The notes: generated from the letters alone by a model not told the origin. A DNA stretch of 64,000 nt from Xanthostigma xanthostigma (GCA_963575645.1 OY754471.1:36774401-36838400), one strand, 5' to 3'. Counted from the first letter of the stretch, positions 10,131 through 20,439 are shown. A program made the numbers and translations.

Positions 10131-11288
10131 CTTCAACAAAAAGGAGGAGGTTCTGTGTTCGTCTGTATATTTTTTTTTGACGTCATAACGTCTTATAAAT
10201 TGATGAATCACCAATCTTATAAATTGATAAAACACCGGCTGCATGTTCAAAAAAGTGTAACGTTCGTAACGCGTAACGCGTAACGTTCCTAACGCGTAAC
10301 GTTCCGCCTGACCCTGTGCGTGCTTTTTGCTAATTTCTCGCTCAATTTAAATCAGATCGGTTTGAAACCAGTCTTAAACGAAAGAGGAGAACATTTTACA
10401 TAGATTTCGTATAACAGAATTTGCCTAAACAGTTTTTTTATACAAATTTATATAGAAAAATAGCTGTATAAATGCAACATGAAAACGGCTGCATTTCTAA
10501 TGTTTAATTCAATTTTTTGACATTAGTATTTTGTGAAATGCAACGCCTTCTAAGTTAAGTATTGGAATAACTAATTATTATTAGAACATAATACTTTGAC
10601 AGTTGCAAACGTCACTTTTGACATTTCTTATCATTCCGACACCAAGGATAAGCGGATTGAAACCAAATTTTGGGAGGATGTTTGATATGCAAATATGAAG
10701 TGGCCTATTGTTTTTGGGGAACATCGGCGCATGCGTAAAAGAATATATCTCTTATAATGATGTTTTATATAATAATAATATAGTTTTTAAAACGGTTTTT
10801 ACTCTATCTATTTTTACTAGAAATTTTTGTAAATTTTTTGGGGAAAATCGGCGCATGCGCAAAAGAGATACATGCCATAGTTGTTTTTTATATAATAATA
10901 GTATACTTTTTATAGTGTTTTATTATTCTACTTAATAAAATGTACCTAAATTTGAAGCGAAAGATGCAATATCATAGATTCGAATTATTATAATTATTAT
11001 ATAAATTTAGGTTATGTATTACGGAATACGTTATCACGTAAAACTATCGTCCGTAAACCGACTTTACAGACAACCAATTTTTTTTTTATGTATGTTCACC
11101 GATTTCTCCGTCAATTATGGACCGATTTTCAAATTTTTTTTTTATTCGAAAGAGTGCACCTCAGAGGTGGTCCCATCGGAACCAAGTCAGGATCTGATGG
11201 TGGAATCCGGAGAAATCGAGGGAAACTCTCAAATTTCAAAGAAACGCATAATGTTTTTTATGTATGTTCACCGATTTTTAGTGTTATA
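10131..11288 (+). mobile_element. CCGACTTC-family repeat interrupted by family E
   Basis: The unit opens with 'AACCGACTTCAACAAAAAGG' and AGGAGGTTCTGTG and continues to a T-rich stretch at 10170. There a 0.9 kb family E element interrupts it. It resumes at about 11081 with 'TTATGTATGTTCACCGATTT', 'CCGTCAATTATGGACCGATT' and 'CTCAGAGGTGGTCCCAT'. Rejoining the two parts across the poly-T gives a sequence organisation familiar from Lepidoptera. No protein is encoded. Confidence 0.65.
10184..11080 (+). mobile_element. Family E repeat, copy 3 (longest)
   Basis: It runs from GACGTCATAACGTCTTATAA to 'CGTAAACCGACTTTACAGAC'. The inner sequence contains the 'CGTAACGCGTAACG' block, two related segments with 'TCGGCGCATGCG' (10730 and 10850) and a section starting 'ACCTAAATTTGAAGCGAAAG'. 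All other copies in the window are shorter versions. Inserted in the T-run of the CCGACTTC repeat. It has no transposase. Confidence 0.65.
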
Positions 11289-11316
11289 GATTAACACTAA
11301 AAAGAGAAAAATAATA

Positions 11317-11508
11317 TATTTTTAACAAAAAAATTGAACCGACTTCACACTAAAAAGTAAAAAATAATTGCGTATTGAAATGTTTTGGAGTTGGTGTAGT
11401 TCTCGGAATAGATTTCATTTTGGCTGACACCGACTCCAAAACATTTCAATACGCAATTATTTTTTACTTTTTAGTGTGAAGTCGGTTCAATTTTTTTGTT
11501 AAAAATAT
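11317..11508. mobile_element. Fold-back element, 82-bp arms
   Basis: The arms 11317-11398 and 11426-11508 are near-perfect inverted copies with a 27-bp spacer. The outer ends 'TTTTTAACAAAAAAATTGAA' match the outer ends of the palindrome at 5921-6380, but the inner arm sequences differ. It seems to be a related element with different contents. Confidence 0.65.
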
Positions 11509-11519
11509 TTTATTATATC

Positions 11520-12105
11520 TGCACACCTATATGTCATCGGTATTTAGAAAAAGACGAGCGCTTCTCTCTCATATTGGATGTTGTCATCACTACATTCTAT
11601 TAACTAATATACGGAATGCTAGTTCCATTTATATACCCTTTTAAAGTCACCACAAAATGTTATTCCTGTCTAAATAAAAGCTTGTTTATTATTATTATAA
11701 AAGCATTTAATTCGAAACGCTTTTTCTATTGCTGAAAAAAATTGAATTATTAAAAAAACACTTTCGTTTAAAGTGAAAATGAAATTTAAAGAGCAGGGGG
11801 CATGCACTCTCGCGTTAAGAGTAAAGAAATGCAAGCACTCGTTCTTAAAAAAAGCTTCGAATGCCATACCGCTGCATTCCCACCGCTTGGCGTAGTGCGA
11901 ACAGACTTAATGCCTCATACATATTTAACGCTGTCCGAATTTACTTATGAATACAAGGAGACGTAATAATTTAAAGCAGTAGCTTGGGTTGTGAAACATC
12001 AATTATAGGCATTAGCATTGTGATTTAACAATCGAGTTCTAACTCTAATTACCCCAAATACATCTTGCTATGATAATAATAATGTATGAGGACCAACCAA
12101 TAGTC
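11520..12105. other. Unassigned AT-rich DNA
   Basis: No gene, repeat pair or terminus was recognised. Confidence 0.35.
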
Positions 12106-12507
12106 TAAAGACCGCTGCCCACGAGGCTAGAAACATTGCTGGGAGCTCTGCTCGCTGGCAAGCTGGAAATGAGGTCACTGCGGGCTCGCGTGCTAACTCA
12201 CAAGATGGATGTTAAAATTAGAACAGGTACTATTTTTCTTGCATGCAAAAACCAATCAGGAAACACAATCTTGTCACGTGGGCGACATGAACAAACGCCC
12301 ACAAACAAACACTGTGCCATGTGTGTGTTCTATTCAGAGACAATAAACGTCCACTTTTGTTACCGTTCTATAACTGCGTGCGCACCAAACCTACCTACAA
12401 AATCAAGCTTGAAAAGACGTCTCGTGTGAAGCGAGCACATAAAATCAATCAAGAAAACCAGCGCTAGAAAACTAGTAGTCAAATCTAGCAAGGAATCTAG
12501 CAGCAAA
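12106..12507 (+). mobile_element. Inverted-terminus element family M, copy 1 (3'-truncated)
   Basis: It starts with TAAAGACCGCTGCCCACGAG. It shares its body with 45890-46348 (inverted) and 58545-59020, including 'TTGTCACGTGGGCGACATG' and 'CAAATCTAGCAAGGAATCTA'. The matching right terminus is missing: the copy breaks off after CTAGCAGCA, about 26 bases before the expected end. No ORF of known type. Superfamily unknown. Confidence 0.6.
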
Positions 12508-12519
12508 TCCAAATAGAAT

Positions 12520-12715
12520 TTCGAAAATGTAAAAAAAAAATAACACTTCCGGTTGAGTCTGAAATACAACAAAAAATATATCTCAGCAGTTTCCGATAAT
12601 AAATCTCGAGTTGAACAAAAAACTATATATTTTTTTTTTGTATCTAGTAGGATACACGATTTATTCACTATTACCACTTTTGGTGAACGCACTGTATATA
12701 TTTAAGATTCAAGGG
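12520..12715. repeat. Dispersed repeat shared with 6869-7050
   Basis: The second copy of the repeat at 6869, with 'CTCGAGTTGAACAAAAAACT' and 'GGTGAACGCACTGTATATAT'. It directly follows the broken end of family M copy 1, so its insertion or an associated deletion may have removed that end. Confidence 0.5.
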
Positions 12716-12757
12716 TCGGAAAAAATATTTTCAATTTTTTTGCCTGTCACACTAGAC

Positions 12758-13105
12758 CAGGGGTCGGCAACTTTTTGAGACGGAAGAGTCAAAAGTTACA
12801 ATTTACAAAATTTCCCAGTTTTTAAAGAGCCACTAAATTTTTTCGTTTCAGTATTATAGTATTTATTTATGTGGATATAATACCTATATATATCCGAGGA
12901 CGACAAGTCGCGACGAGAGCGGAGCGGGTGAGACGCGAGTGGAAATGTTTGAGAGATAGACATGGTACTTAATCATGGATCGATTGGACGACTTTTAAGG
13001 GTTTATATAATAAAATAATTATTTTTTGCGTATAGAACGGGAGAGCCGCAACTTTACATCAAAAGAGTCGCATGCGGCTCGCAATCCGCAAATTGCCGAC
13101 TCCTG
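12758..13105. mobile_element. hAT non-autonomous element with perfect 8-bp target duplication
   Basis: The element begins CAGGGGTCGGCAACTTTTTG and ends GCAAATTGCCGACTCCTG, giving inverted termini of the CAGGGGTCGGCAA type known from hAT elements. It is flanked on both sides by CACTAGAC (12750-12757 and 13106-13113), a perfect 8-bp duplication as expected for hAT transposases. At 348 bp it has no transposase and must have been moved in trans. Confidence 0.9.
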
Positions 13106-13131
13106 CACTAGACGACCGTTTAATGTGAGAT

Positions 13132-13328
13132 ATTTCGATGCTAAACTAAAATCTATTCGAGTGAAACCTGGCCACAAAGCTAGTTTTTTATAAAACTTTA
13201 TTTAAACCATTATACATTTTTAATAAGCCATTTCGATGGAAAATTAAAATCTATTCGAGTAAAACCTGGCCACAAAGCTAGTTTTTCATAAAACTTTATT
13301 TAAACCATTATACATTTTTAAATAAGCC
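13132..13328 (+). repeat. Tandem duplication, 98/99-bp unit
   Basis: Two units start with ATTTCGATG at 13132 and 13230 and share 'AACCTGGCCACAAAGCTAGT'. A third start appears at 13329 but then diverges. Confidence 0.8.
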
Positions 13329-13552
13329 ATTTCGATGGGAAATTCAGTATTCTACAAAAAGTTTCAATAAAGTATATCGATATTTTGCTTCGTTTGCGAG
13401 ATATATTTTCACCCGTATCTTCAATTTCCACTCTGTAGTTTAATAACACTCCGCGGTTTTTTCTTCTTAAATGACCCATTGATCGATTCCCGCAATAAAA
13501 ACCCATGAACGCCTTAGTTCCTTATTGCCCTGTTTTTAGGACATAATATCAA
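13329..13552 (-). repeat. Dispersed repeat, inverted relative to 31688-31885
   Basis: Shared text includes 'TCGTTTGCGAGATATATT', 'ATCTTCAATTTCCA' and 'TTATTGCCCTGTTTTTAGGA'; these appear as the reverse complement at 31690-31880. No coding content. Confidence 0.55.
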
Positions 13553-14221
13553 TACCTAACGAATGCAAAAATCCCTAATTATTAAAGCCCAATACAGCAT
13601 ATTTATCTAAGGCCGGCCACAAGCAACAACGATGGCATTTATATCACAATCGCACCGAACAGTCAGCAGTACAACTGTTGTCTGCTCCTGAGCATAATTA
13701 TCTAGCTTCTAAGTTCTAGGCAACGAGATACAGAACAAATGATGAGATTGCTCATATTGTTCTCCTCATTTTAAAATTGGATGAATTCAGAATTTTCTCT
13801 ACGTCGTCTCTGCCTGAGCAAAAGTAGCAACAGCAGTGCTTCTTCCTCAAAATCCATATTGCAACCGAATTTGAACGAACAACTCGAGCGGTTGACAGTG
13901 ACTGTTTGAGCGGTTCGTTGGATGTTTAACAACTCTAGCTGCCTGTGTACGGGCAGCATAACATATTTTGAATTGTGTGATGGAAACATCATCACACCGT
14001 TACCACAGCGAAAACAACAATGTTTGAATTTTATAAACCTAATTGATCTGCAGACCGCACGATGTGTTCATATAAAAACATGTTCATTGATGTTGTGCAG
14101 TTAAATTGACGTCATAAACAAAAGTTAAAGCAAACGTGAACGAGGTATCATCTTTGAATTCAGGTCAGTAGTCACATCGTCTTGCACGTATACACTCTAG
14201 TATTAAATTCAGCTGAGAGAC
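13553..14221. other. Unassigned DNA
   Basis: No gene was recognised. The local base composition is slightly more balanced than the flanks (13600-13960), but open frames on both strands lack recognisable features. Confidence 0.35.
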
Positions 14222-14313
14222 GCAGCGATGGCACTAACAAGAAAACGAAAGTCTTGAAATCTAACCGTGTTAAATAACCTCCTCGGAGTCTTGCAGATTC
14301 GATCCCCGTTCGT
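14222..14313 (+). pseudogene. Degenerate tRNA-Ser-like sequence
   Basis: 'GCAGCGATGGC' matches a tRNA-Ser 5' end. 'GTCTTGAAATCT' matches its anticodon arm with a TGA triplet. 'GCAGATTCGATCCCCG' resembles the T arm/B box. The D arm is lost and the acceptor strands no longer pair well. It could be a decayed tRNA gene or the head of an old SINE. Confidence 0.4.
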
Positions 14314-14667
14314 ACATACATAATAAGTTAGAATATTACATTCACCTAGTGCTCTAACTTTATCGGTTAAGATATTCTACCGAACAATAAAGTTGATCTC
14401 ATATTTTATAAAACAGCTTGAAAATGAAACTGTCCAGAAAAAATAAATAACACTTCTTGAGTGCATTCTTTGTTTCATTATATAAGAGGCAGAACTGATC
14501 TGCTTCATTATTACTACAGATTATTATTACATTTTGATATTATAGTTGTTAATTTATTAATTCTCTAGAGACAATACAAACATTGTATGGATTTGTCAAA
14601 TACAAAAATTCAAATATAAAAATACATCAAATTTATAACATAAGTATTTAAAAGTTACAACAAAAAA
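14314..14667. other. Unassigned AT-rich DNA
   Basis: No feature was recognised; it may include the 3' UTR of the reversed LINE remnant that follows. Confidence 0.3.
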
Positions 14668-14787
14668 TTACTTTGAAAATTCAAGTATATTGTGAAAACA
14701 TACATCTATTAAAAACTTTATTAAGTGTTTCTTAAAAATTTCAAAACTGTCAATACTTTTTAAGGAAAGCGGAAGATTATTGTATAA
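14668..14787 (-). pseudogene. LINE C-terminal tail remnant (Jockey/CR1-type)
   Basis: The minus-strand frame reads 'LYNNLPLSLKSIDSFEIFKK' and then 'HLIKFLIDVCFHNILEF' before a stop. It resembles the conserved end of Jockey/CR1-like LINE ORF2 proteins: W/YN-x-LP, then I-x-S/F-x-x-FK, then a short Cys-Phe tail. Only 39 codons are open. Upstream on the minus strand there are stops in all frames, so this is an old, dead fragment. Confidence 0.5.
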
Positions 14788-17629
14788 TTATAATGTAATA
14801 AAGAAAAATTGATTTTATTGACATTCAATTTCTTGGCACAGTTATTTTTTAATAAAAAAATAAATCAGTTTTCTTAGGATTCTTTTGAAACTTTGAATAC
14901 ACATACTTTATAAGTGTCCTTTGTACGTAGAAATTGTTTTCAATAGTTCTTGCGGCAGTAAATTTCTAAATATTGACTATTCATGGAAACCATATCCCCG
15001 ACCGATGTTGGAGCGAATGTTTTATTAAATAACAATAGTAATTTTCTTACGATTGTTTTGAAAAACTAAGAACCATTAATTAAAAATATAACAAATATAT
15101 TTCTGTAAAAATAACTATATGACAAGCGGTATTAGTTTTATTATAAAAGTGTTAAAAGCTAATTTTCGATTATTTGTAGTTCTGTGAGCGCAGGCGAAGG
15201 AGTGTACTGTATCTCATCTATTTTTTATTGTAGTCAACGACTATAATACAGTGTACACACTACGCACAGGCGGTACAGTTATTACAGTATTTTACTTAAG
15301 TCACAACTATTTAAGGTATTGTATTGCATATTGCAATATGCTTTCTGTAACATAGCAAGTAGCAACCTGTAAAACCCCGCCTTATAATATTAGTCAGTCA
15401 CTGGCATAATATTAGGTGATATGATTGACTTGACTCAACTAACTCAGTGGATCAGTTGACTCGAATAACATATTCAGAACTCGGCTCTTTTTGAACCGGT
15501 TCAGGGAGCCGGCTCACATACGGGATCCAGATGCAAAGGTGCAGATCACTAAAAAGACCCGTTTGTCCCATCTCTATTAGAACTAAATCTAAAATTTTAA
15601 GTGGCAACGATGCAAACAAGTTTCACTGAAAAACAATCTGATTGTAAAATAAACTGGTGAATAAAGATTTCAGAACCGTAACGAAGCAATCAAAACGTAA
15701 CGTCAACAAGTCAGTGATACAGAATAATACTCTCGGACGACGTTCGACAATCTATTGTTTCTACCTTTGATTGGTGGAAAGGGAGAATGTGGCGACACTG
15801 TGCACAGATTCCGACATACATAGTGAGAATGCCGTGCAGTTTTTGGATTCTCCCTTTGATTATGATCTACACAGACGACAGCCTGTCAATAGCATTGTTT
15901 CTACCTCAGCAATGCTCTTTGTGTTGTGGGATTTTCACTTAACGATTAAAAGACCTTGTATCAGCCAATTTCTAAAAGCTCGTTTATTGCATTACAAATA
16001 ATTATACAGTGCGCAAGTTTAGTTTGGAAAAATCCATATAAAAATTACTTATCACCAGTGCAATTTTTAACTTCAGGCTATTGTAGATTTTAAAATTAAT
16101 TATTAAAAAAAAACAATATACCCGACTGCACAAAAATGAAACTAGTTATGCTGCCACAGTCTGTACATATACGCCTTATTATAATTAATTATAAAAAGCT
16201 CTTCACTAAAAATTGTCATGCTTATATGATGTGAATACCAGACTAAAAATGCAGTTAAAATGCCACTGAATATTGCACAGGTATATTTTTGATAAAAGAG
16301 CATGTAATGAAATTATTCGTTTACACAACATTGTCCTAAGATAACAATTTGAAAATTTTATAAAATTCACAGATTCTACAAAAAAAAAAAAAAAACAATG
16401 GTATTGTGTTCCTCTATATACAAGACATTTTAACAACTCAATATTTTTTAATCATGCAGGATACCTGCAGTTGGTATAACCAAGTGTAAAAAATTGATTT
16501 TCTCTTTAAACTAATTATTATTTGTGATATTTCTGGAACAACTTTTTTTCTAAATAAATGTTCGAAAATATGGTCACACAAAACACTGATTGAAAGTTTT
16601 ATGCCATGAACTTTAAACACTTAAAGTTTAGAATGTTTAGATATAAAGGTTGACCATAATTTTATAAAATACTAGTGAATCAAGTCAACATAACCAACAA
16701 AAGATGGACAAGTGCGAAAAGAAGTCGCACCATGAGACACTTGGGAACTCTGTTGAGGTTGAAAATTGACAAACTTGGTTAAAATTATGTTTGTCACACA
16801 ATGATTCCACATAGAGTCGAAAACTAACGGTTTTTGGGTATTTTTTCCCATACTTGTACTATGAGACCTTTCTTCGTACCAAATTTCAAGATTCTAGGTT
16901 AAACGCGAAGTAGGTACTCTCTGATTCTTGAATTAATATCAAAATATGTGGTTTTTGAAGGGGCGTATTTTTATATTGCATTGAATTAGACGCTTGGATT
17001 TCACACCCTTATTATTTGAGATTAATTTCAACCTGATACCTCGAACTATTCCCGAAAGAAAGAGTCAGATGTGACAGATGAGCAACAAATGAGGAGTCCC
17101 TTTTTTAATTTTGAGATTTAGGACCCAAAAAATGAAAATATTTTATATTGTTATATTATAATTATTAGTAAAGTAATTTTAAATTGTAGTTTGAGTTATG
17201 AATTTATAGCTGTCTAATTTCTACATTAAAGGAATAGTTACGTCAGCAACCTTTGATCAAACAGAGAACAAGTCTATTTAAAATAACGTAGGGGCATCAT
17301 AAAATGTAATTATGTAACCGCAAGTTTTTAGAAGCCACGATATAATGACTTTACATGCGGAAATTTAGATAATTAAAGCGCTAAAGACCAAAGCTATCAT
17401 TACGAGCAGAGAATATTTGAAAATTAAACGTTCCATTTTAAATTTAGTAATATGTAAACACAAAAGAATCTCTCAAAACTCGTTTGGGAGTCCTCAGATG
17501 TGTAAACTTTCAGATTCAAGTACGGTGATAGGCACATCTGATGTCGCTATATGATACGAAAACAGTTTTTTCTTGACAAAACATTTTGTACAAAATATTT
17601 ACAAATTATATACAAAAACCTGCCTCGTT
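14788..17629. other. Unassigned DNA, mostly AT-rich
   Basis: No gene could be supported. A 17-base A run lies near 16380. From about 16690 to 17120 the text ('CGTACCAAATTTCAAGATTC') resembles the body of lepidopteran interspersed repeats, without clear ends. A possible coding-like frame around 15771-16001 has no family resemblance. Confidence 0.35.
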
Positions 17630-17730
17630 TATCGCTCTTTCTATTAGTGAAAACCGTATGTAAATCCGTTTGGTAGTTTTTGAGTTTATCGCGTTCAGAC
17701 AGACAGACGCGGCTGGGGGACATTGTTTTA
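17630..17730 (+). repeat. Lepidopteran repeat end, shared with 47880-47995
   Basis: Both stretches contain 'GTGAAAACCGTATG', 'AAATCCGTT', 'GTAGTTTTTGAGTTTATCGC' and 'TTCAGACAGACA'. Only this end segment is shared. Confidence 0.5.
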
Positions 17731-17736
17731 TATATA

Positions 17737-18244
17737 CAGAATGATTTTTGAGTTTTCTTCTTTTTTTACCAGCGTGTAGAAATCAAGTAGACGAACAAAT
17801 ATTTTAAGTAAGTATTTTATCAAAACTCAATAATCAGAGAGAAAAAGCCGTTCAATGTTTAATTAATTTTTAATTCAAAATCCCGGTTCACACACGCGAA
17901 GCAATGATAGCACAAATCGAAAATGGATCCCAAATTATTCGCGAAAGGCCTTTATCGCTACTACAAGCATGTACAGAAGCATGGCTACGACACACGCATC
18001 TTTGTGTCCAACAAAACGGGGACAACTTCGAACAATTTCTGTGAATAATGACATAACATATTTCCATAGTGACATAACATAACGCCAGGACCGACCTCAA
18101 AATTTGATAAAATTTAATACAACTTTGAAAACCCGTTTCTCTTTCAATTTTTAAGTTTTGATAAAAAAAATTATTCGAAATATTTGTTTGTATATTTGAT
18201 TTCCACACGCTGTTAAATAAAAGATTGAACTCAAAAATCATTCG
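17737..18244 (+). mobile_element. Tc1/mariner-type element, copy 1 (TA-flanked, about 100-bp inverted ends)
   Basis: It is bounded by TA on both sides (17735-17736 and 18245-18246). The ends CAGAATGATTTTTGAGTT and CGAATGATTTTTGAGTT are inverted and extend about 100 bp inward with 'GTGTAGAAATCAAGTAGACG'. The centre holds a transposase C-terminal remnant. The same element lies inverted at 60909-61404. Confidence 0.75.
17892..18044 (+). pseudogene. Transposase C-terminal fragment (Tc1/mariner-like)
   Basis: Fifty codons and a stop are open: 'TREAMIAQIENGSQIIRERP' continuing to 'CVQQNGDNFEQFL' stop. The ending R-x-x-x-C-x-x-x-x-G-x-x-F-E-x-x-L followed by the stop is the typical last segment of a group of insect DDE transposases that have a C-terminal NGGHFEHLL-like tail. 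The catalytic DDE core and the DNA-binding domain are gone. It sits centrally between the inverted ends and in the orientation expected for the gene's 3' end. Not functional. The exact family (Tc1, mariner or a relative) is inferred from the TA duplication. Confidence 0.6.
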
Positions 18245-19106
18245 TAAAAGTTTTTTGGCACTCCTGTAAAATTTAAAAAAAAGTCGCTTATTCTTTTTTT
18301 TTATTTTGAATAATTTTGCTTCGGCAGAAGCCATTAGCATAACAAAAAAAAATTGAAAAGAAGTTTGACCCTGCAGGCCATCCCTGTAACTTACCGCTAT
18401 TTTCGAGTTCAAAACGCTCTAAAATATATAAAATATAGCAAAAAGTTTATTTTTTAGCTCTTCGAGCACAAAAAAAAAAACACTTTGTTACGAAATTTTC
18501 GTTCACGGTATCTCATGAACAAATGAACCGATTTTGATGCGATTTGCGGCAGTCGGCGCAATTTTTTAACCTAAAAAAGTAATTTATTACAGAAAAATCA
18601 ATCTCATAAGAATTTTACGAGTAATTTAAAAAAAAAAGTTTTTTACAAATTTTTCGTTCACGATATCTCATGAACAAATGAACCAATTTTGATTTTGTTT
18701 GCGGCGATCGACGCAGTTTTCTTAGCCTAAGAAAGTAATTTATTACAAAAAAATCGATCTGATAACAATTTTAAGAGTCATTTTAAAAAAACACTTTTTT
18801 ACGATTTTTTCGTTCACGGTATCTCGTGAACAAACGAACCGATTTTGATGCGGTTTGCGGAAATCGACGCAGTTTGTTAAGAAGAAGAGCTGATTAGATT
18901 TTGGAATTAATCGGATGAGTAGTTTAGAAAATATTTTACAAAAACAAATTTTTAAAAATTTTTGAAACTTGTTTTTTTAAGTTTTCTCAAATTTTTTTGG
19001 GCCGAATCATTTCAAAATTTCAGGAAGTCTAAGTTCACCAAGATCACGTCAGATGCCGCAAACCGCGTTTCAGTCGGACACTCCGTTCAAAAGATATAAA
19101 AGGTTT

Positions 19107-19380
19107 AATAAATAAAATTATCGACCAATTTTTCAGACAATATATTAACAAAAATGATTAATAATACATTAACGTTTCGATCCGGATTTGGATCTTCTTC
19201 AGAACGGATCTAAAAATATAAAAAAATAATTAATAATTTTTAAATCCGTTCTGAAGAAGTTCCAAATCCGGATCGAAACGTTAATGTATTATTAATAATT
19301 TTTGTTAATATATTGTCTGAAAAATTGGTCGATAATTTTATTTATTGAAGAGTTCTAATCAGACGTTAATCAAAGATTTG
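19107..19380. mobile_element. Fold-back insertion with 12-bp target duplication
   Basis: The insert is bracketed by TATAAAAGGTTT on both sides (19095-19106 and 19381-19392). The uninterrupted site exists in family K copy 2 near 53107-53125. Inverted arms run from 'ATAAAATTATCGACCAATTT' to 'GATCCGGATTTGGA' and meet at the centre near 19225. The right side has about 33 extra bases ending 'CAGACGTTAATCAAAGATTT', which also occur at 44557. The duplication is longer than typical for most cut-and-paste elements. Confidence 0.75.
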
Positions 19381-19388
19381 TATAAAAG

Positions 19389-19432
19389 GTTTACATACAT
19401 ACATACATACATACACACACACACATACATAC
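19389..19432 (+). repeat. Microsatellite (CATA/CA)n
   Basis: A run of ACAT and CA units. The equivalent position in the inverted copy (53070-53110) has the complementary TGTA/TG run. Confidence 0.9.
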
Positions 19433-19696
19433 AGCCCTACGGACATCATCGCCAAAATAGTTTCAATAGCTTCCTAGGACCTCAAAACGTCGAGATCTGG
19501 TGAAAACTCGATTTTCGAAAATCGGGGTGAAACCAATAACTTCCCGATTTTTGAAATAAATTTTTTTTTTTTATAGCGGGAAGTTAAAAAAATAATATGC
19601 ATGTGTATGTAGTTAATGTAGTTACATAATAATAAAATTAATATATAAGCGAAGTAAAGGTAAGTATTGGTATAGGAGGTAAGTATTAAAGTCTAT

Positions 19697-19933
19697 TTAA
19701 AATTTCGGTTTCTGATATAAAATTGATAGTTTTTTTACGTTTATTTCTGAGTTTTCTAGTAATTCTTTTAATTTTTCAGGTAAGCTGTTCTGATATCTGG
19801 AATCGAAGAAGTTTATGCATTCAAGGAGAATATGTTCTGTTGTCAGTTTCACGTGGCAGATGTCGCAGATCGGTGAGTTTTCTTTATTGAATATGTAGCT
19901 ATGGGTACTTAAGTCTTTTTGACCATTAACCAT
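19697..19933 (-). CDS. LINE C-terminal fragment (Jockey-like)
   Basis: The minus-strand frame reads 'MVNGQKDLSTHSYIFNKENS', then the cluster C-D-I-C-H...H-I-L-L-E-C. This is the C-terminal zinc-binding segment of Jockey-clade LINE polyproteins, in which 'G-H-T-x-L-T-H-x-Y' precedes CxxC...H-x-L-x-EC. The first Met is not a real start: the protein would continue upstream, but upstream sequence is not coding-like. A stop falls 31 codons after the motif, near the usual protein end. Not functional. No 3' UTR or tail was delineated. Confidence 0.65.
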   Translation of the reverse strand: MVNGQKDLSTHSYIFNKENSPICDICHVKLTTEHILLECINFFDSRYQNSLPEKLKELLENSEINVKKLSILYQKPKF

Positions 19934-20439
19934 ATTTATAATATAATATTAAGTTCTAGATTCTACTACAATTTCAGGCGCGGATGAGATATTTTTGTGG
20001 TGTCATTTGCAGGCATGAAACGGCGTATTTTCCATGCATGAGATACAAAAAAACAAAATTGTTTTAGAAAAGATCACGAAACCGTAAGTGTGTTTTTTTT
20101 TTAAGTTAGTGCGCGGCTGGTGGTTTAATAAATAACGATGCAGTATTCTTGTCCTAATTCACAGTGAATAGTGTCGGTAATAGTTTGAGATTAATGTTCA
20201 CAGGAAGAACTGCCTCATTGAGCAATATTACTTTAGATAAGTTTCTACCAACTTCTGCTGCTATGCTGTTAGATTTTCGCGCCGCCTAAATTCAGAAATT
20301 ACTATCCAACTTATCTGAATTATGAATAAACAGAAAATTATTGTTAGGTTATAATCGCGAACCCTAGCTCCCGCCACACCAGTAAATTAATTTATCAATG
20401 GCCGAATTTCCAATTTCGGAAAATCGTTGTTTGTCAGTG
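19934..20439. other. Unassigned DNA
   Basis: Nothing recognised apart from poly-T stretches. It may contain more decayed LINE sequence upstream of the zinc-finger fragment. Confidence 0.3.

Larger units (their letters stand above)
18345..19600 (-). mobile_element. Family K dispersed repeat, copy 1, carrying a fold-back insertion
   Basis: The reverse complement of this stretch matches 52917-53875. Its outer parts carry 'AACTTCCCG' and 'AGCGGGAAGTT' words. It contains a 155-156-bp unit three times (GTTCACG at 18501, 18656 and 18812), each with 'CATGAACAAATGAACC' or a near match. A 274-bp palindromic insert at 19107-19380 is absent from the other copy. Widespread in Lepidoptera by appearance. 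No protein was seen. Confidence 0.65.

Noticed and set aside
17888-18412. 174-codon frame on the minus strand
   Set aside because: It lies over the Tc1/mariner-type element, whose transposase remnant reads on the opposite strand; the low-complexity minus reading has no domain.
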